A stretch of DNA of 64,000 nt, from positions 121,290-185,289 of the forward strand of contig JBCCML010000001.1 of assembly GCA_039026375.1 (NCBI GenBank). The letters are read 5' to 3'. A program made the position numbers and the translations under genes. Origin of the DNA: Thermohalobaculum sp039026375 (GTDB lineage Bacteria; Pseudomonadota; Alphaproteobacteria; Rhodobacterales; Rhodobacteraceae). Below are positions 60,939 through 64,000 of this stretch, piece after piece. How positions within the stretch are numbered: position 1 is the first letter of the stretch; each line of letters starts with the position of its first letter. The notes below the pieces were generated by a model. The model made no database searches and was not told the DNA's origin. It worked only from the letters and a program-made list of their open reading frames with translations.

Positions 60939-62276
60939 TTACGCAGCGCCGTCGTTGATGTCGCCCTTCGAGCAACCCAGCAGATCGGTGCCGTACTCGA
61001 CCTGGGCGCGCGGCGTGACTTCCACGACTTCCAGAACGTCGAACTTCGATGTCGGGTTCTCTTTGCCCTTCACGACCAGCACGTCCTTGAAGCACTGGTT
61101 GTCAAAGCCGCGGTAGGTCGTCGGGCCGTTGCCCAGACCGTCAAAGTCGAAGTCGGCCAGGGCCGCACCGACAGCCGACGGCTGGAACGTGCCGGCACGC
61201 TGACAGGCATCCGCGTACAGGATGGCCTGGCAATAGCAGGTGTGCGCGGCCTGCGACGGCGGGAAGCCGTACTTCTGACCGAACGCCGTGACAAAGGCCT
61301 GAGAGCCTGCATCCTGCAGCGACCAGTGCCAGTTCGTCGAGCCGTAGATGCCCTTGACGTTCTCGCCAGCACCCTGGGCCATCAGACGCGAGTACAGCGG
61401 CACCACGATGCCGAAGTCCTTGCCGTTGACCTGACGGTCACGCATGCCGAACTGGACCGCCTGGGTCAGCGAGTTCACCATGTCGCGGCCGTAGTGGTTC
61501 AGCACCAGCACGTCAGCGTCCGAGTTCAGCACCTGCGTGATGAACTGCGAGAAGTCCCCGGCGCCCAGCGGCGTGCGGACAGCAGCTTCCGTCTTCCAGC
61601 CCAATGCCTCGGTGTACTTCTGGATCGAGCCTTCCTGGCTCCAGCCCCAGTTGTAGTCGGCGGTCAGGTGGTAGGCGACGCGATCGGAACCAAACTGGTT
61701 CTTCAGCACCGGCGCCAGGGCAGCACCCGACATTTCGGTGTTGAAGAAGTGGCGGAAGCCGTTCGCACGGCAGTCTTTGCCGGTCGTATCGTTGGCGTGG
61801 GTCAGGCCGGCCATGAAGATGATGCCGGCGGTCTGGCAGTAGTCCTGCACAGCAACAGCCACACCCGACGAAGAGCCGCCGGTGACCATGATGGCGCCGT
61901 CCTTTTCGACCATGCGCTTGGCGCTGGCGCGGGCAGCGTCAGACTTGGTCTGCGTGTCACCCGTGACGAACTCTACGGTTTTGCCGTTGATGCCGCCCGA
62001 CAGGGCTTTGGACGAGAACGTGTCCAGCATGCCGCCGCCGCCGGCGTTGATATGCTCGACCGCCAGCTCGTAGGCGCGCAGCTCGTCCGCACCTTCGTCG
62101 GCATAGGCGCCGGTCTGCGGTACGTTAAAGCCCAGCTTCACCGTCGCGCCGGTCGGCTCGTTGGTGTAGCCCGCAGCCCAGGCTTGGCTGGTAAAGATCG
62201 TCGGCGTGGCCAGGCCTGCACCCAGCGCAGCCGAGCCCTTTAGCAGACCACGGCGGCTGACATTCAGCTTACTCAT
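60939..62276 (-). CDS. ABC transporter substrate-binding protein with Tat signal
   Basis: A 445-residue periplasmic binding protein of the type 1 (LivJ/LivK, amide-urea-like) family. The N-terminus has a twin-arginine signal, NVSRRGLLKGSAALGAGL, cleaved near AWA-AG, so it is exported folded. The binding fold starts with VKLGFNVPQTGAYADEGADE; other features are VTGGSSSGVAVAVQDYCQTA and LTHANDTTGKDCRA. Several Cys are present in pairs (FDNQCFKD, TCYCQ), unusual for E. coli LivK and suited to disulfides. It heads the livHMGF-acs operon. Next to acs, the ligand may be a short acid or amide rather than a branched amino acid; this is inference. Confidence 0.88.
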   Translation of the reverse strand: MSKLNVSRRGLLKGSAALGAGLATPTIFTSQAWAAGYTNEPTGATVKLGFNVPQTGAYADEGADELRAYELAVEHINAGGGGMLDTFSSKALSGGINGKTVEFVTGDTQTKSDAARASAKRMVEKDGAIMVTGGSSSGVAVAVQDYCQTAGIIFMAGLTHANDTTGKDCRANGFRHFFNTEMSGAALAPVLKNQFGSDRVAYHLTADYNWGWSQEGSIQKYTEALGWKTEAAVRTPLGAGDFSQFITQVLNSDADVLVLNHYGRDMVNSLTQAVQFGMRDRQVNGKDFGIVVPLYSRLMAQGAGENVKGIYGSTNWHWSLQDAGSQAFVTAFGQKYGFPPSQAAHTCYCQAILYADACQRAGTFQPSAVGAALADFDFDGLGNGPTTYRGFDNQCFKDVLVVKGKENPTSKFDVLEVVEVTPRAQVEYGTDLLGCSKGDINDGAA

Positions 62277-62430
62277 GATGCTCTCCCTTGAGTTTCCTTC
62301 GTTGGGCTGACGGCCGCGACGGGCCTTTCACCACCCACAGACCGTAAAGGTCCGCACCGCCCTTCTGATTGATCTGTGTCAATTTCTCAATAACACGCTG
62401 ATAAACATAGATAATTTTGTGAATTCTTTA

Positions 62431-62464
62431 TGTTGCAACAGCAAAGATTTGTAAATAATTTACA
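62431..62464. promoter_or_regulatory. Palindromes in the divergent promoter, candidate operator of the ScfR-like regulator
   Basis: Two palindromes lie in the AT-rich region between the binding-protein gene and the regulator: TGTTGCAACA at 62431-62440 and TGTAAATAATTTACA at 62450-62464 (7-bp arms, 1 base between). Regulators of this family, such as PccR, are known to bind TTTGCAAA-like repeats, to which these sites are similar but not identical. Binding is inference. Confidence 0.5.
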
Positions 62465-62504
62465 TTGCAGTGGCGAAACGCCTGTCAATTCAGGGAAATC
62501 ACAG

Positions 62505-63836
62505 ATGGCCGAGACTGTCCTGGGCGCCCGAATTCGCGACCGCCGGCGCGATCTGGGGCTGACGCAGGCCGAACTGGCGCGCCGGGTGGGCATCTCTGCC
62601 AGCTATCTCAACCTGATCGAACGCAACAAGCGGCGAATCGGCGGGGCGCTGCTGCAACGCACCGCCGCCGAGCTGGGCGTGCATCAGGAAGCGCTGGACG
62701 GCGAAGAAGAACGCCGCCTGGTCCGGGCCCTGCAACAATTGGGCGATGGCGCCCGGCTGACCCGGCACGGCCCCGAGGCCGAGCGGGCGGCGGAACTGGT
62801 CGGCAGCTTTCCCGGCTGGGCGCGGGCGATTGCGGATTTGGCCGAATCCGAACGGACCGCGCACGAGCGGGCATCGGCCCTCAGCGAGCGCCTGTCCAAC
62901 GATCCGTTCTTGGCGGATTCCGTGCACCGGATGCTGGGCGGGATCGCCGCCATCCGCTCCACCGCCGAGATCCTCGAGGACTACGCCGACATCTCGCCAG
63001 AGGACCGGCACCGCTTTGACCAGATCCTGGTAGCCGAGGCGCAGGCCCTCAGCGAGATCGGCGAGAACCTGGTCCGCCACTTCGATGCGCCGGAGGTCGC
63101 CGTCCAGCTGCGCACCCCCCAGGACGAGCTGGACGCCCTGCTGGCCGAAAACCGCAACCGCTTCCCCGTGCTGGAAAGCCTGGCAGACGCCGCTGCCCGC
63201 ACCGTGCAGGCCGCCACGCGGAGGCAACGCCTGCAGACCGCCCAAAACCTGGCAGAGGATCGCTGCACCGCCGAGGTCGACACCATCATCGCGGCCTCGG
63301 GCGCCATCACCACCGAAGAGGGCCGCGTCCGTGCCCAGAAGGCCCTGCTGGACCACGCCGCCCAGGCGATACTGCTGCCCATGGTGCCCATCTCGACCGC
63401 GGCCCAGGCCTGTTCCTACGACGCCGAGATCCTGGCCCACCACTTCGACGTCCCGCTCGGCGACATCTTCCGCCGCTTCGCCACGCTGTCGCCCGTCGCC
63501 GATCACCCGCGCATGGGCTATCTCAGGGCCAATGCCAGTGGCGCGATGATCGAGCTATTGCCCTATGACTGGCTGTTGGCCCCCCGCCGCAATCCACCGT
63601 GCCCCAACTGGATCCTGCTGGATGCCCAGCGCCGCCCGGGCGAGATCCGGCGCCACCGCGTCCCCTCGCCCAGCGGCGACGACATGACCGTAATCGCCGT
63701 CGCCGCGAACATCGGCCAGCCGGGCTTCGGCGCGCCCCGCAGTTATGTCACGGACGTCCTGTGGATGCCGGTCACCGACGCCGAGCGCACGGTCTACGGC
63801 GCCGAAAGCACCGCCCAAATGCCAAGCAATCCATGA
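62505..63836 (+). CDS. XRE-type regulator of the short-chain fatty acyl (ScfR/PccR/RamB-like) family
   Basis: A 443-residue transcription regulator. The N-terminal helix-turn-helix is clear: ARIRDRRRDLGLTQAELARR, then VGISASYLNLIERNKRRIGG (about residues 8-50). A long helical middle region is followed by a C-terminal ScfR-type domain including FGAPRSYVTDVLWMPVTDAE and the segment CPNWILLDAQRRPGEIRR. No HExxH motif is seen, so the IrrE-like protease element of some relatives is absent or decayed. Family members sense acyl-CoA levels and control propionate or acetate genes. Divergence from the transporter-acs operon fits that role. The ATG at 62505 has AGGGA upstream; the frame from 62430 would overlap the candidate operators. 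Confidence 0.88.
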   Translation: MAETVLGARIRDRRRDLGLTQAELARRVGISASYLNLIERNKRRIGGALLQRTAAELGVHQEALDGEEERRLVRALQQLGDGARLTRHGPEAERAAELVGSFPGWARAIADLAESERTAHERASALSERLSNDPFLADSVHRMLGGIAAIRSTAEILEDYADISPEDRHRFDQILVAEAQALSEIGENLVRHFDAPEVAVQLRTPQDELDALLAENRNRFPVLESLADAAARTVQAATRRQRLQTAQNLAEDRCTAEVDTIIAASGAITTEEGRVRAQKALLDHAAQAILLPMVPISTAAQACSYDAEILAHHFDVPLGDIFRRFATLSPVADHPRMGYLRANASGAMIELLPYDWLLAPRRNPPCPNWILLDAQRRPGEIRRHRVPSPSGDDMTVIAVAANIGQPGFGAPRSYVTDVLWMPVTDAERTVYGAESTAQMPSNP

Positions 63837-63917
63837 ATTCCGTTGCTCCTGACCCCGAAAACCCCTCATATAAAACCCAACCCGCAATAGACGGGATCAG
63901 GGGAGGATGTCAGAGCG

Positions 63918-64000
63918 ATGCCCAAGCGCATTCTTTTGGCAGAAGATGAACCGAACATTGTCGAGACGCTGCGTTTCCTGCTGCAGCGCGCCGGCTTCGA
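63918..64000 (+). CDS. Response regulator, N-terminal part (cut by window edge)
   Basis: The first 27 residues are in the window, MPKRILLAEDEPNIVETLRF and on. This is the start of a receiver domain; the acidic pocket residues (AEDEP) are present, while the phosphorylated Asp lies beyond the edge. A GGGAGG ribosome site is about 8 bases upstream of the ATG at 63918. It follows the regulator gene by 81 bases on the same strand. The output domain cannot be seen. Confidence 0.85.
   Translation, partial: MPKRILLAEDEPNIVETLRFLLQRAGF

Noticed and set aside
60909..62243. Plus-strand 444-codon frame opposite the substrate-binding protein
   Set aside because: Mirror frame of a well-supported gene; Arg/Val/His-rich and without motifs.

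Overview
The window looks like a chromosomal segment of an alphaproteobacterium of the Rhodobacterales (roseobacter type). The basis is high GC, Rhodobacterales-style gene blocks (hflK-hflC-DUF2065-degP, a DUF2927 lipoprotein, an acs/LIV-transporter/short-chain-acyl-regulator block) and protein sequences typical of that order. This is inference from gene content, not a database match.

Bases 1-26000 are mainly housekeeping and accessory metabolism. They hold the 5' end of mtnA (minus strand, cut by the window edge), a divergent homoserine-dehydrogenase-like/SAF oxidoreductase that may be a DXR-like (DRL) enzyme, a GNAT enzyme, a DUF2927 lipoprotein, a 59-aa membrane protein, a CoxE-like VWA protein, a DMT exporter, an M48 protease and a pterin carbinolamine dehydratase. 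They continue with an orphan polysaccharide-polymerase-like membrane protein, a thioesterase divergent from an FAD-linked D-2-hydroxyacid dehydrogenase, an aminotransferase, the hflK-hflC-DUF2065 operon with degP behind a terminator, gor, rpiA, sdaA, radC, an acyl-CoA ligase and a nitroreductase. At 24764-25068 a tRNA-Leu(UAA) gene is split by a 218-nt group I intron of the type best known from cyanobacteria. It is followed by a Sel1-repeat protein.

Bases 26265-49955 are one gene for a 7,896-residue inverse autotransporter (type Ve, intimin/invasin style). It has a signal peptide, an N-terminal beta-barrel and a passenger of about 7,500 residues built from repeating beta-helix-like modules. 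Seven 'FGDGE' module junctions are followed by six repeats of about 250 residues.

Bases 50173-53604 hold an uncharacterised cassette. It contains three tandem phage-tail-collar (MdpB-like) proteins, a Tat-exported DUF6916-like protein, a strong terminator, a GNAT acetyltransferase, an 80-aa peptide with a double-glycine leader and decapeptide repeats, and a second DUF6916-like protein without a signal. No phage structural, packaging or integration genes accompany it.

Bases 53757-64000 hold a DapA-family aldolase, a small inverted-repeat element, then acs-livF-livG-livM-livH-(substrate-binding protein) on the minus strand. Divergent from these are an XRE-type short-chain-acyl regulator and the start of a response regulator. 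The divergent promoter carries palindromes that could be the regulator's operators. The block probably couples uptake of a small substrate to acetyl-CoA formation.
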